Shown: piece after piece, positions 12,710 to 22,901 of the stretch
How positions within the stretch are numbered: the first letter of the stretch is position 1
Layout of the letters: every line of letters starts with the position of its first letter
Origin: Epichloe hybrida
Lineage: Eukaryota > Ascomycota > Sordariomycetes > Hypocreales > Clavicipitaceae
DNA: 64,000 nt
Reading direction: 5' to 3'
NCBI GenBank assembly: GCA_019022495.1
Contig: JAFEKR010000002.1
Coordinates: forward strand, 6,138,001-6,202,000
Made by a program: the position numbers and the translations under genes
Notes under the pieces: generated by a model
Seen by the model: only the letters and a program-made list of their open reading frames with translations
What the model was told of the DNA's origin: nothing
Databases searched by the model: none

Positions 12710-14354
12710 ATGGCGACCAAGAAAGACCATGTTTTCGCCATAATCGGCGGCGGCATCGCTGGTCTCACGCTCGCTGTTGCCCTTCACCATCGCGGACTCA
12801 GAATCAAGATATTCGAACAAGCAGGGCAGATGCAAGAAATCGGCGCCGGGGTCGCCTTCACGCCCAACGCCCTGCAGGCCATGAGAGTCTGCCATCCGGC
12901 CATATACGAGGCCTACGAGAGGGTGCGCACGCGCAACCTGTGGCCCTGCAAGCAAAAGGTATGGTTCGACTTCTACGACACGCGGAACGAGGATGGTGAT
13001 GCGGCTGCCAAGCCTGCCTTTACCATCTCAAACGACGTCGGGCAGAACGGGGTCCTTCGGGCGCATTTCCTGGATGAGCTCATCAAGCTGGTGCCGAGGG
13101 AGGCTGCGCACGTCGGGAAGAGGCTGGAGAGCTACGAGGAGGGGGGCCCCGACGGGAGACTGCGACTCAGGTTCGCCGATGGCTCGGAGGACGAGGCGGA
13201 TGTCATTCTGGCCTGTGACGGGATCAAGTCCAGGGTCCGCCAGCTGCTGTTCGGGGCCCATCATCCTTGTGCTCTCCCGTCGTATACCCACAGGTACGCG
13301 TATCGAGCTCTGGTGCCGATGGAAGAGGCCGTCGACGCCATCGGGAAAGAGAAGGCCCAGAATGCAGCCATGCACGTATGTAAGGCTTCAAAACAAGCTT
13401 TTTGTCCCACCCCCCACGAAACACGCACACCAAACCCGTTTTCAAATCCCCCGTCACCGTCACCGTCACCGTCACCGTCACCTTTTGTCCCAGTCAGTCA
13501 GTCAGTCAGTCAGTCAAGTTACTGTTGATGCGGAAAAGCCACTGACATTGTCTGCTACGACAAAAAAAAAAAAAAACGTCTACAGATGGGCAAAGGCGGC
13601 CACGTTTTGACCTTCCCTGTCAACCACGGGCAGACAGTCAATGTCGTTGCGTTCCACGCAACCTCGGAGGAATGGCCGGACAGCTCAAAGCTAACCGCGC
13701 AATCTACCCGTGAGGCGGCGCTGCGGGACTTTTCCAACTTCGGACCCGGAATCACCAAGCTGCTGAAGTTGACGAGCCCGAAACTCGACATTGTGAGTCA
13801 TTGCCCCTTTTCCCCTTGTTTGAGGCGCAGCGCAGCGCAGCAGAAAAAAAAACAAAAACAAAAAAAAAAAAAACATACATTGGGGAGAAGAACAAGAACA
13901 TGAATTGATGATGATGACAAAATTTTTAAAGTGGGCAATCTTCGATTTGGGCGAGAATCCCCCGCCCACGTTTGCCATGGATCGCGTCTGTCTGGTCGGC
14001 GACGCCGCCCACGCGACGTCCCCGCATCATGGGGCCGGGGCGGGATTCTGCATCGAGGACGCCGCGGTGCTGGCGCACTTGCTCGCCAGCGAGGAAATCT
14101 CGGATCATCGCGGCCACCGGGTGGCTCTTGCGGTGTACGACGCCGTGAGACGAGAGCGTGGCTCGTGGTTGGTGCAGAGCAGTAGACGCATCGGCGACAC
14201 GTACGAGTGGATGGCCGAGGGGATAGAGGACGACCTGGCGAAGGCTGAGGAGGAGATCAAGTATAGGAACGGAGTGATTGCCGACGTGGATGTCGAGGCC
14301 ATGTGTCATCAGGCGCGAGAGGAGTTTTCGAAAAGGTGGCGTGCCGTTGGTTAG
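12710..14354 (+). CDS. FAD-dependent monooxygenase, salicylate hydroxylase-like
   Basis: Three exons, 12710-13375, 13586-13792 and 13932-14354, give 431 aa. An N-terminal Rossmann FAD motif (IIGGGIAGLTLAVALHHRG, residues about 11-29, GxGxxG) is followed by the group A monooxygenase signature near ILACDGIKSRVRQ (DG motif) and the second FAD motif GDAAHATSPHHGAGAGFCIEDA in exon 3. Such NAD(P)H- and FAD-dependent enzymes hydroxylate aromatic rings (salicylate to catechol in the type enzyme) in the cytosol; the actual substrate is unknown. The length is normal for the family. Introns are odd: the 210-bp first intron carries GTCACC, CAGT and poly-A repeats, and the 139-bp second intron carries A-rich tracts with an AAG acceptor. 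The next gene downstream is a hydrolase relic, so a former small catabolic cluster is possible. Confidence 0.85.
13453..13576. repeat. Microsatellites within intron 1
   Basis: Five GTCACC units (13453-13482), about six CAGT units (13491-13516) and a 15-A run (13562-13576) lie within the first intron of the monooxygenase gene, close to its acceptor. Confidence 0.8.
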
Positions 14355-14903
14355 TTAATTGATTGATTTGATTGATTCTCTCCCGGCCGGGCCGAGGCTT
14401 TTCCACGTGACAGGGGCCTTCCGCCGCTTTGCCTCTCCCCTTGTTCCTATCTCCTTATGTAAGCGTGCTAAAGCTTGTGGGTCAGTGACTGCGTAGGTAC
14501 GCGTTGCTTTTATCTAAGATAATTGACAAGTGCGATGTAGCAATCTATACAAGGAAAATTGCTAGTATAACTATCATTATTAGCAAACTTACACATATAT
14601 CCATGTACTTCTCTTGCACTCTTATCTAGTTGGATACAGACCCTGGCTGACGTAACCCTCCGGAGTACATGTAAGGAGATAGATTCCTATTATTATCCCT
14701 CTGGCGGCTCGGACGGCGCTACGCAATGCCTCACGGTAACATACGACGTGTAATTGCGCGAGAGGACGAAGCGGTACGGGGGGTCACTGAGAGATTTATT
14801 GAAAAAAACAAAAAAGGCGCCCAGTTGTCTTGTCTTCCTGCTGTGCGACCCCCCAGCCGGACCTTGCTTGTCGAGTCGTCACGTCACACAGCATCATCCA
14901 TCA
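14355..14903. other. Intergenic, no gene seen
   Basis: The 3' region of the monooxygenase gene is followed by AT-richer DNA around 14500-14700 with no coding signature. A C-run of about 10 lies near 14914-14923, just past its end. Confidence 0.4.
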
Positions 14904-15419
14904 TGGCCTCCTCCCCCCCCCCTTTCTCCTTCCCCTTCCCCCAACCACCGTCCTTTTCGTGCCGGGCGCGTGGGCACAGCGCACAGTGCTTCGTGCCTGT
15001 CGCCCAGATTCTCCGGCAGACCGGCTCCCAGACCGAGCTGGTCGAACTCCCCCTTCCGTCGGCCCCCCGGAGCACGTCGAAAGCTTTTAACCCAGACGTC
15101 GACGTCATCCGGAGGCGCTGTGTCCGGGGTCCGGGGACAGATCGTCCACCTCTACTTCTGCACCTCCTTTCATCATTCCAGAAAACGAATCCCTGATTGC
15201 TGCCTTTGGCGGCAACGCCCTTGCCTGGTTTCGCGTTTCAAGAGGACGGCCTCGAGGCGAACCCCGACACCCCCGGAGCACATCTTCTACAATGATGTTC
15301 CCGAGGAAAAGGTCGGGCAGGGCAGCTCGTGCCGGCAGCTGGAGCCGCAAAGCTACCGGGTTGTCATGCACAGCCCGGTCGCCGAGTCGATCGCCAAAGC
15401 CATGCGCTCAACAAGCTGA
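14904..15419 (+). pseudogene. Alpha/beta-hydrolase relic
   Basis: Pieces of one alpha/beta-hydrolase (EstA/AB_hydrolase_6-like) appear in order in two frames. TVLFVPGAW (oxyanion-loop region) is followed by a frame shift to HSAQCFVPVAQILRQTGSQT and FNPDVDVIRR. Later come VHLYFCTSF, another shift to PENESLIAAFGGNALAWFRV, and a shift back to PEHIFYNDVPEEKV and YRVVMHSPVAES. The region that should carry the nucleophile elbow between the DVDVIRR and VHLYFC pieces is absent. At least three frame changes plus a deletion indicate a dead gene. The original may have been an esterase acting with the adjacent monooxygenase; that link is inference only. Confidence 0.6.
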
Positions 15420-15577
15420 ACTGGACAGACAACTTGGTCACATCACATGGAGCATGCATGCATGCTTGCTATACTCGACTCGGCACAGCAGGCAGCTAGG
15501 CTTGAAAGTAAGAAAAATAAAATAAATAAATAAACCCTTCCTGCTGCGCCCGTAGCCTACATACTTTTGGCCCCTGA

Positions 15578-18117
15578 TTACGCCTCGGATTGGAACAGTT
15601 CCAACCAATCCAAGCTGGTGAGGTTTGTGCCGAAACAATCCCTGTAATTGCCATCCAGGAAAGAAATGCCGTCTCCGAAATTTGGTGCCTCCGTGTTGCT
15701 CAAGTGGGACGAGACTGGCGTGAGACTCGGTCCTCCACCACATGCTGTTGTAGCCTCTGTCCCTCAACTGGTCAGCCATGGATGAACAAGGGAGAAGAGG
15801 CTTTTTTTTTTTTTTTTTTTGGAAGAGGAAAACCAACCCGGCTCGTCTTGCTTGAACATTCGCTGCTGCACCGCCCTGAGCAAACGAATCACATGGACTG
15901 CGGAATGAACGTGGTCTTTATGCCAGTCTAGGATTGCTAGGCAGCGGGTCCAGCGAAGCCGAAATGATGAATGCACCGTTTGTATATCGAGGACATTGGA
16001 CTTGAGAGATGCGAGCAACACAATGGCTGACGAGAACGTGACTGGGAGATCAAGTCAACACCTTGATGTGCCACGCCATGATTGCAAAAAAAAAAAAACA
16101 ACCCCCCAAAAAAAAACACTTACAGTAGACCGAGTGCCAGCTCGAGCTGCGGTACACTGTCCCCAGGTTTACGTAGATTGCATCGATGAGATTGTACGCG
16201 GTGGATATGCATAGTTGGCAGCATTGCCGAATTGTACCATCATCCAATGTTTCGCTCAAGGAGTAGCACGGGGCGTCATCAGCAGGGACAGCCATGGTTG
16301 CCAGTAGCAGTGGCCGCAGCAGAAGCAGCCTCGTCAGTAGAAACCTATCGAGAACCTTCAGGTTACAGCTTCTGATGACCCAATCTGGAGTGGGTTTCGG
16401 CCTACCGACAGTACAAGACTTTCTTCTGGAACCCAACTTCGTTGTCACATTGCAACGTTTCCATCTCTGATTCGCTCAAGCGTAGGTAGCTGGGCAATGC
16501 TTTGGAGAATTGGTCAAGTCGCCTGTTGAGCTCCAGAACTTCTGCCACCATCCTCGGAATGGGCGTCAGCCCGGATTCGTCGCTCGTCTTCTCTGCATCT
16601 GGCTCGCACGTGGTGACGAAATGCAGAACGTCGCGGAGAATGTCAATGAGCAAGCACGAATTCACGAACAGACCCAAATAAGACGGCTTATCGAGCGGCT
16701 GACTTCCCACCCCGTCCATTTGGAGGTACTCATCGTCTATGAGGATAGGCAAGGGAACAATATTTGGCCCATGCACGGTTGTCGGTCGGCCAAATGTCAT
16801 GGACAAGAGCCTTTACGAACGTGTCAGAACGTCCCGTGAGAGACTACAAAGGCGGGCGGGGGGGGGGGTTTGTGTGGACGGACGAACTGACCTGTCCAGA
16901 CTGACGCAAGTATGCCATATGCGCCTCCGCATCTGCCGCTCCAGCTGTGACATGGTAGATCTCTGCCCCTCGACGTGCAATCCCAAGATTTGGGAAACCC
17001 GTATGGCAAGACCAACAGAGTTCCAGCACCGGTTCGCGTGCCGGGTAGACTGCAAGTACACACCGTTCAAAAGCAGGATTTGAACCACGGACAGGTCGGC
17101 CGAATCCAACCAGTCGTGTCGAAAGCATTGTTTGGACCTCTCGTAGAACTCGTAAGCCACCGACGTCTTTTGCGCATCTTGAATGAGGTCGCTGAACTGG
17201 CAGCCCAATGCGTACACAAGATTGAGCATGGACAGGAAGACGGCATGGCCTCTGCCAGGTTTAAAGTATGCCACATCCAGGTTTTCGGGTCCCGTCGTCC
17301 AAAAGTGGGTGTACTGGCGGAGGAAGGTTGGCTTGTGCAGCAGGGGAAACATTGGGTGTATGAAGCTCCAGTAGCACGCGACAAAGTTGTCGGCATCTCG
17401 ACGGCGCGGCAGCATCACGACGCCAGCATTTGACTCGGCAAAGGTATTTTGCCGGGGCCGACCATCTTCTACCCTCTCCAAGCGCACAGCTGACTTGATG
17501 GCATCGTCGGCCGACAATATTCGACGAAAGAAGGCGACCGTGGAGGAGGAGCCATATGTAGAGTTGTCGTCGTAGCTGGTGAGGGTCGCCAGCCCGTCGC
17601 TTTCCTTTGCTGGCGACTCCCAAGCTGATGGCGACGTGCGTCGAAGAGAGTCGGCAGAGTCGGCAGATGGCGGGGGAGGGGCAAATCTGTTGACGGGAGT
17701 TGTTGACTCTTGTTGTTGGTCATGGCGCAAGATGGCAGGCTCTGCAGCGACGTCGCTCCCTCGACTTCTTGTGTAGCGGCAATTTTGGCCGCAGCCCCGG
17801 GTTTCACAGGCAAGACAGACTGGATGTCGTCCATCGCATCTGGTCTTTCGGTCCCGACACGCGTCGCACGCGCTGTTGACCTTTAAGCGCTTCCGTTTCT
17901 GCCCTTGGAGTCTCACAGGCTGCGGGCTCAACATGGCTCCCGGACGTGTTGACGCCGACGTTGTCAAAGTGGTCGTGGTAAACGGCGCTGCAAGGTGCTG
18001 AGAACGAGGTGCGGATTGCGGGGGTGGGTGGGACAGCCTGCCCGTCCGTCCGTCTGTCAGTCTGCCTGGGTGTGTGTGGTCACTGGTGACACGGGCGAGA
18101 TGAAAGGGAGATGGCAT
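15578..18117 (-). CDS. Zn2Cys6 transcription factor with fungal_trans domain
   Basis: Five exons on the minus strand: 18117 (or 17934)-16892, 16810-16406, 16344-16124, 16041-15838, 15756-15578. From the ATG at 17934 this gives 683 aa; from 18117, 744 aa. The later Met places the zinc cluster close to the N-terminus, as is usual: KRKRLKVNSACDACRDRKTRC…CLACETRGCGQNC. The fungal_trans domain runs through FVACYWSFIHPMFPLLHKPTF, VVQILLLNGVYLQST, RRRIWHTCVSLDR-LLSMTFGRP (restored across intron 1), then RFLLTRLLLLRPLLLA and YFTFSSAIVLLASL (restored across introns 2 and 3). The C-terminus is NLTSLDWLELFQSEA, typical of the class. Intron 4 holds a run of about 20 T; its donor (GTTGGT) is weak, so exon 5 is the least certain part. 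Targets are unknown; it lies tail-to-tail with the hydrolase relic and head-to-head with the MFS transporter gene. Confidence 0.82.
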
Positions 18118-19946
18118 CGATTTGAATTCATCAATGTTGCGATTGAGATGGGAACATGTCCGAACAAGATTATCAATCTGTATTCAGTACACAAGTACAG
18201 CTTCTTCTTGCGCGAATGGCTTGGGCCAATCAAACAAACAAACATGGAGAGCCCAATCACGAAACGACCCACCGTTGAAAATGATTACATAATTTCCGAC
18301 TTCCCTCAGATTGGCATTGGCCACAACCGATGAGCCAAAAAAAGATGAAAATTCATTGATCACTGTGGTAATTCGAGCAACAAAGTGGTCAGCAAGACTG
18401 TTGTTATTGACAACAGTTGCCACAAACATGGCTGGGCTGGGCGATTGTCGTCGAGTCAGTTCCCCCAGCACCCAATTGCACCACCGGGCGGGCCCTTGGA
18501 AGTACTAAGAAGCGCGTGGCATCTTTACACGGGAAACCACACCTGTCAGAACGGAGAGGTGAAGTAATGTCGTGGTTGATGTCGCCGCTGGCATAATTCT
18601 TCATCTCCATGTGGGGAGGAACACCGACTGACAGGGCTAAGGCAGGCCCGCAGAGGGAAGAGAACCTTCATTCTGACAATGTCGATACGAAAAGAGCAAA
18701 AGGAACGGTACGTACATGGATGTGTGCGTTCTTAAGTCTTGGAGTAGATTGAAAACCAAGCACATGGACATGGCGGCTCGTTGATACAAGGACTTTAATT
18801 GATGCCTTCTTCGCAGCTTGTCACTTATGAATCGATGCGAGTATCTGGCTCATGTTGCTATTCCCCACGGTCAACCATGTTTCAGTGATGTAGTGTATGT
18901 GGGCAGGTTACGCCAACTTGGGCAAACTACGGTGCCTTCCTAATGTAGCCTGCGATAGTTATTCCTGCAACATGGCTTTGTTTTTACAGACGATTGTTTG
19001 TTTGATCATTGCTAGCGCGCACCTCATCATGTTGGGATCAAAGACTGACTTTTAAACGGCAGCCTGCTGCGCTTATCCGCTCGGGTTAATAGAGCCTCAT
19101 GAGTCACATCACTGATCAGTCTTCATCAACTGCAGGAGCCACGGGGAAAGAAATCTCCGAGGAAGTGGGGGCGCTCGACATACGTCCGTCAACAGATGAC
19201 GATCGGAGAAATCAAAATACTCCGTACAATCGGATTGCATCCCATTGCAAATCCCCGCTTTGGCATGGACCGGCCTTTCCAGCGGACTTTGAGATTCCCC
19301 CTTGATCCGGAGATTTACATAACATGAATGCTGTCCACGACTTCATGAGCCAACCAGCTCACAATTCTCCGCACCACCCCCACCAGCCGCATTCTCGGCG
19401 AATATGCGCCTATCAAATCCCCGTCCACGACAGGTTCTTTGGCAGCGGGGTCGTTGAGACTTGTTTTTTCTTTGGGAGACCACGCCCCATTCGCACTTGA
19501 TCTGCACTCGAGGATAATCTCACCTCAGCCGCCTGCTTCCCCATCTGAATTCAGCCCGTTGGACTCTTTGGGATGGCAACCTGTGCGGACTGGTGGACCA
19601 GAGCCATCAGACTAGCGGATTTAACGGGGGCGTGTGAACCGACACGGCCTTCATATGAACCATCTATTGCCCGATCTGCGTCATCCTGTCAAAAACGTGC
19701 CCCTGAGATGGCGGCCCTGCCCCCCTCCCTTCTGCAGAGCGCTTTCGCTTTCGTTTTCTCGGGATTTTGTCTCATCAAAGTCTCAGCAAAAGTCTCGTTT
19801 CCACGCGCGACAAGGGACACAACTTACCGGCCATCTGGTTCCCCTTCCTGGCAACATACCGCGTTTTTGAGACGTTCGATACTCGCACAACTCTCATCCA
19901 ACCAAGAGCAACAAGTGTCTTGGCGGCCGGAGCGAGCGCGACGACG
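18118..19946. other. Long divergent intergenic region
   Basis: This separates the Zn2Cys6 regulator (-) from the MFS exporter (+), a divergent arrangement often seen when a regulator controls an exporter. An in-frame upstream extension of the exporter ORF (19767-19946) is regarded as 5' leader because the 19947 ATG starts the family-like N-terminus. No other coding signal was found. Confidence 0.4.
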
Positions 19947-21779
19947 ATGAAATCCAATTCCCACGACCTCTCCGGAACAGCAGAGCCTGTTCTACCCAAG
20001 ACCTTACCATACTGGAGACTTGTTGGCGACAAGGCCGGCATCACCCAGCATGTCCTCAGCCACCATTACCACGGCTCCGGGGCCGATTCAGACCCATATG
20101 TGATCCATTGGATACCCGACGATGCTCGAAATCCCATGAATTTCAGCAATTTCAGGAAATGGCTCATCACAATCACCGTTGCCATCGCCACCTTGGCCGT
20201 GTCGCTCGTATCCTCGGCTTATACTGGAGGATTAAGACAAATCATGGCGGATTTCAATGTCAGCCAGGAAGTAGCAACGTTGGGCGTGTCCCTCTTCGTC
20301 CTCGGCTTCGCCGTCGGACCTCTCCTTTGGGCGCCGTTGAGCGAGTTATTCGGTCGCCGAGTCTTGTTCTTCACCACTTACGCCTGTCTCACGGCCTTCA
20401 ATGCTGGCTGCGCTGGCGCACAGAACATGTGGACCCTTCTCATCATGCGGTTCCTCGCAGGTTCTTTTGGCTCATCACCGCTTACCAACGCCGGTGGCAC
20501 CATCGCAGACATGTTCGACGCAGATCAGCGAGGCCTCGCCACAGCCATTTTTGCCGCCGCGCCATTCCTGGGACCTGTCCTGGGCCCCGTTGCAGGGGGG
20601 TTCTTGGGCATGGAAGCCGGCTGGCGCTGGGTCATGGGATTGCTGACAGCCTTCTCTGGGACTGTGTGGATTTTGGGAACCTTGCTTGTCCCCGAAACGT
20701 ACTCTCCAGTGCTTCTGCGCCAACGAGCCGCCGAGTTATCCAAAATAACAGGGGAGCACTACGTGAGCAAGCTCGACCACGATCGAGGGCGAGTTACTCT
20801 GGCCGAGTCGTTCAAAACTGCATTGTCTCGTCCCTGGATCTTGCTCTTCAAAGAGCCCATTGTTTTTCTCCTGTCCATATACATGGCCATTGTTTACGGA
20901 ACTTTGTACATGCTATTTGCCGCGTTTCCGATTGTCTATCAGCAGCACCGAGGGTGGAACCAAGGTGTAGGAGGCTTAGCTTTCCTAGGCATCATGGTGG
21001 GCATGCTTGCGGCTATTGCTTACACGATCCCCTCCAACAACAGATACATCGAAACGCAGCAGAAACACGGAGGATCCGCGCCACCGGAGGCTCGCCTACC
21101 CCTGACACTCGTCGGGTCCATCGCTCTACCCATAGGGCTCTTCTGGTTTGCGTGGACAAACTCAGAATCCATCCATTGGATTGTGAGCATCCTCGCTGGC
21201 GTCCCCTTCGGGTTTGGCATGGTTTTGGTTTTCCTAAGCATCATGAACTACCTGATTGACTCTTACACAATCTTCGCGGCGTCCGTGTTGGCGGCCAACT
21301 CTGTTCTACGATCTTTATTTGGCGCTGCGTTCCCGTTGTTCACGACATACATGTACAAGGATCTTGGCATCCATTGGGCCTCGACCATCCCCGCCTTTCT
21401 CGCCTTGGCCTGCGTGCCTTTTCCCTTTCTCTTCTACAAATACGGCGCCCGCATTCGCGCCAAGTGCAAGTTTGCTGCCCAGTCTGCTGCGTTCATGGAA
21501 AAATTGCGACAGCAAGAAATTATTGATGGGACGAACACTGGGGAAAAGGGCCAAGATGGTGAGATGGAGACAGGCGGAAGACGTTCAAGTCGGGACTCGA
21601 TAGCAGCAGATGACGAGCCAAGATTCGCACCCATCAAGACGACACATTCTCGCGCAGAGAGCCATGCCAGTTCGGTGGCAGCACGATATGGGGGCAACCC
21701 ATACGACATCGACAGGGTCAACACACACGATTCGTTTGCAGGACATGGAAATAGTAAGCACACAAGTGCAATGAAGTAA
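19947..21779 (+). CDS. MFS drug/polyamine exporter, DHA1 family (TPO1/FLU1-like)
   Basis: An uninterrupted 610-aa membrane protein with about 12 predicted helices. The cytoplasmic N-terminus contains the family's WxPDDxxNPMNFSxxxKW block (residues about 55-72). Motif A between TM2 and TM3 is WAPLSELFGRRVL (about 128-140), and the antiporter motif C in TM5 is GPVLGPVAGGFL (about 209-220). The LxVPETYxPVLLxxRA sequence follows TM6, as in TPO1/FLU1-type proteins, which export polyamines, azoles and other small molecules across the plasma membrane by proton antiport. A hydrophilic C-terminal tail of about 95 residues rich in Ser, Arg and His is longer than usual. No intron is needed. The start at 19947 is preferred over an in-frame ATG 180 bp upstream. 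The divergent Zn2Cys6 gene is a candidate regulator. Confidence 0.88.
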   Translation: MKSNSHDLSGTAEPVLPKTLPYWRLVGDKAGITQHVLSHHYHGSGADSDPYVIHWIPDDARNPMNFSNFRKWLITITVAIATLAVSLVSSAYTGGLRQIMADFNVSQEVATLGVSLFVLGFAVGPLLWAPLSELFGRRVLFFTTYACLTAFNAGCAGAQNMWTLLIMRFLAGSFGSSPLTNAGGTIADMFDADQRGLATAIFAAAPFLGPVLGPVAGGFLGMEAGWRWVMGLLTAFSGTVWILGTLLVPETYSPVLLRQRAAELSKITGEHYVSKLDHDRGRVTLAESFKTALSRPWILLFKEPIVFLLSIYMAIVYGTLYMLFAAFPIVYQQHRGWNQGVGGLAFLGIMVGMLAAIAYTIPSNNRYIETQQKHGGSAPPEARLPLTLVGSIALPIGLFWFAWTNSESIHWIVSILAGVPFGFGMVLVFLSIMNYLIDSYTIFAASVLAANSVLRSLFGAAFPLFTTYMYKDLGIHWASTIPAFLALACVPFPFLFYKYGARIRAKCKFAAQSAAFMEKLRQQEIIDGTNTGEKGQDGEMETGGRRSSRDSIAADDEPRFAPIKTTHSRAESHASSVAARYGGNPYDIDRVNTHDSFAGHGNSKHTSAMK

Positions 21780-22901
21780 TGTTTGGCCGTCATGGAGATG
21801 GGACTTTTTGCTTTTTGTCAGCCATTCATTGCTTTAGGAGTTCTTTAGACATGGACTGTAGACGATGGTTGTGATTACTGTTGTTCAAGTCGACAATGGC
21901 ATTGTACACCCCTAGAATTCCTAAGACTAAACAATTCAGATAACCCCTAGAAGGCGAGACATTTGGATAGATGGCGTTGTGGGTGTGAGCGTCGGCGACC
22001 CTGACAAACGGCGTGATCCAGGACCAACCGCCATCAGCAGGCTTTCCATTATTCTACCAGTTGTCGCAATAAGGGTTATCTGACAAAATACTCGGAACAT
22101 CACAAGCTAGCAAACGCCCATCACAGGTTCAGTACATGATGGAAAGGTAACATGATGATACATGATATTACCGTCTCGGAACAATACAGGTAACAGCCCC
22201 TTGCTTGCACAGTCACCACGAGTTCCAGCACAACTAGTGACAGACATGACGAGCTAATGCCACATTTCATAAAGTCGATCAAAGGCGCTGCATCATAGAC
22301 TGAATACCAATTGGGTGTGCGGAGTAGACCTTGGCCTCCACCCGAAGGACGTCGGCATGCACATTCCAGACGTCGGAGCCCAAGACAGTTGCCTGCGTGG
22401 CTCGAGACAAAGTCTTCGATCTCACATTCCAGAGCTAGATAGATGAAAGACGTGCGTGCTTGTTCCAACGTGGGATTCGTACCCCGGCCCTCCTGTCCCA
22501 TGGGCACGGGAATCGCGCATTCCCTCTCCAGTCAGCTGATCTCGCTTTTCCAAACGACGTGCTTTCTCATTGTAGTTTTAGCTGCGATTCATCAGCGTCG
22601 ACCGACAAAACCCGTCCCAAGTCATTCCTAAAAGGCCTTTTTGCGACCTGTCAGAGGAATGCTATCCAGCCTTGTCAAAAATAGTTTGCAAATCGAAAAA
22701 GTTGCGCACAATCAAGCTTTCTGAATGTACTACAGTGAATATGAATACGATTGGTAATGCTTGCCTTTTCCGTTGGGAAACTACTAATACACTGTCTTGT
22801 CTCTGTTCCACTCCCCAGATAATCAGATTCCCATGTGTGCCAAGACTGATTATTTCCTGGGACACGAATCATTCTCTTGAAATTCTGTATTCCTGCCCAC
22901 T
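21780..22901. other. Intergenic, no gene seen
   Basis: This is the 3' side of the exporter gene and the 5' side of the secreted repeat protein. Scattered short ORFs only. The last ~100 bp before the ATG at 22902 are CT-rich, consistent with a core promoter. Confidence 0.4.

Noticed and set aside
20108..21259. 383-codon ORF in another frame of the MFS gene
   Set aside because: Arg/His-rich shadow of the transporter, which has clear MFS motifs in its own frame.
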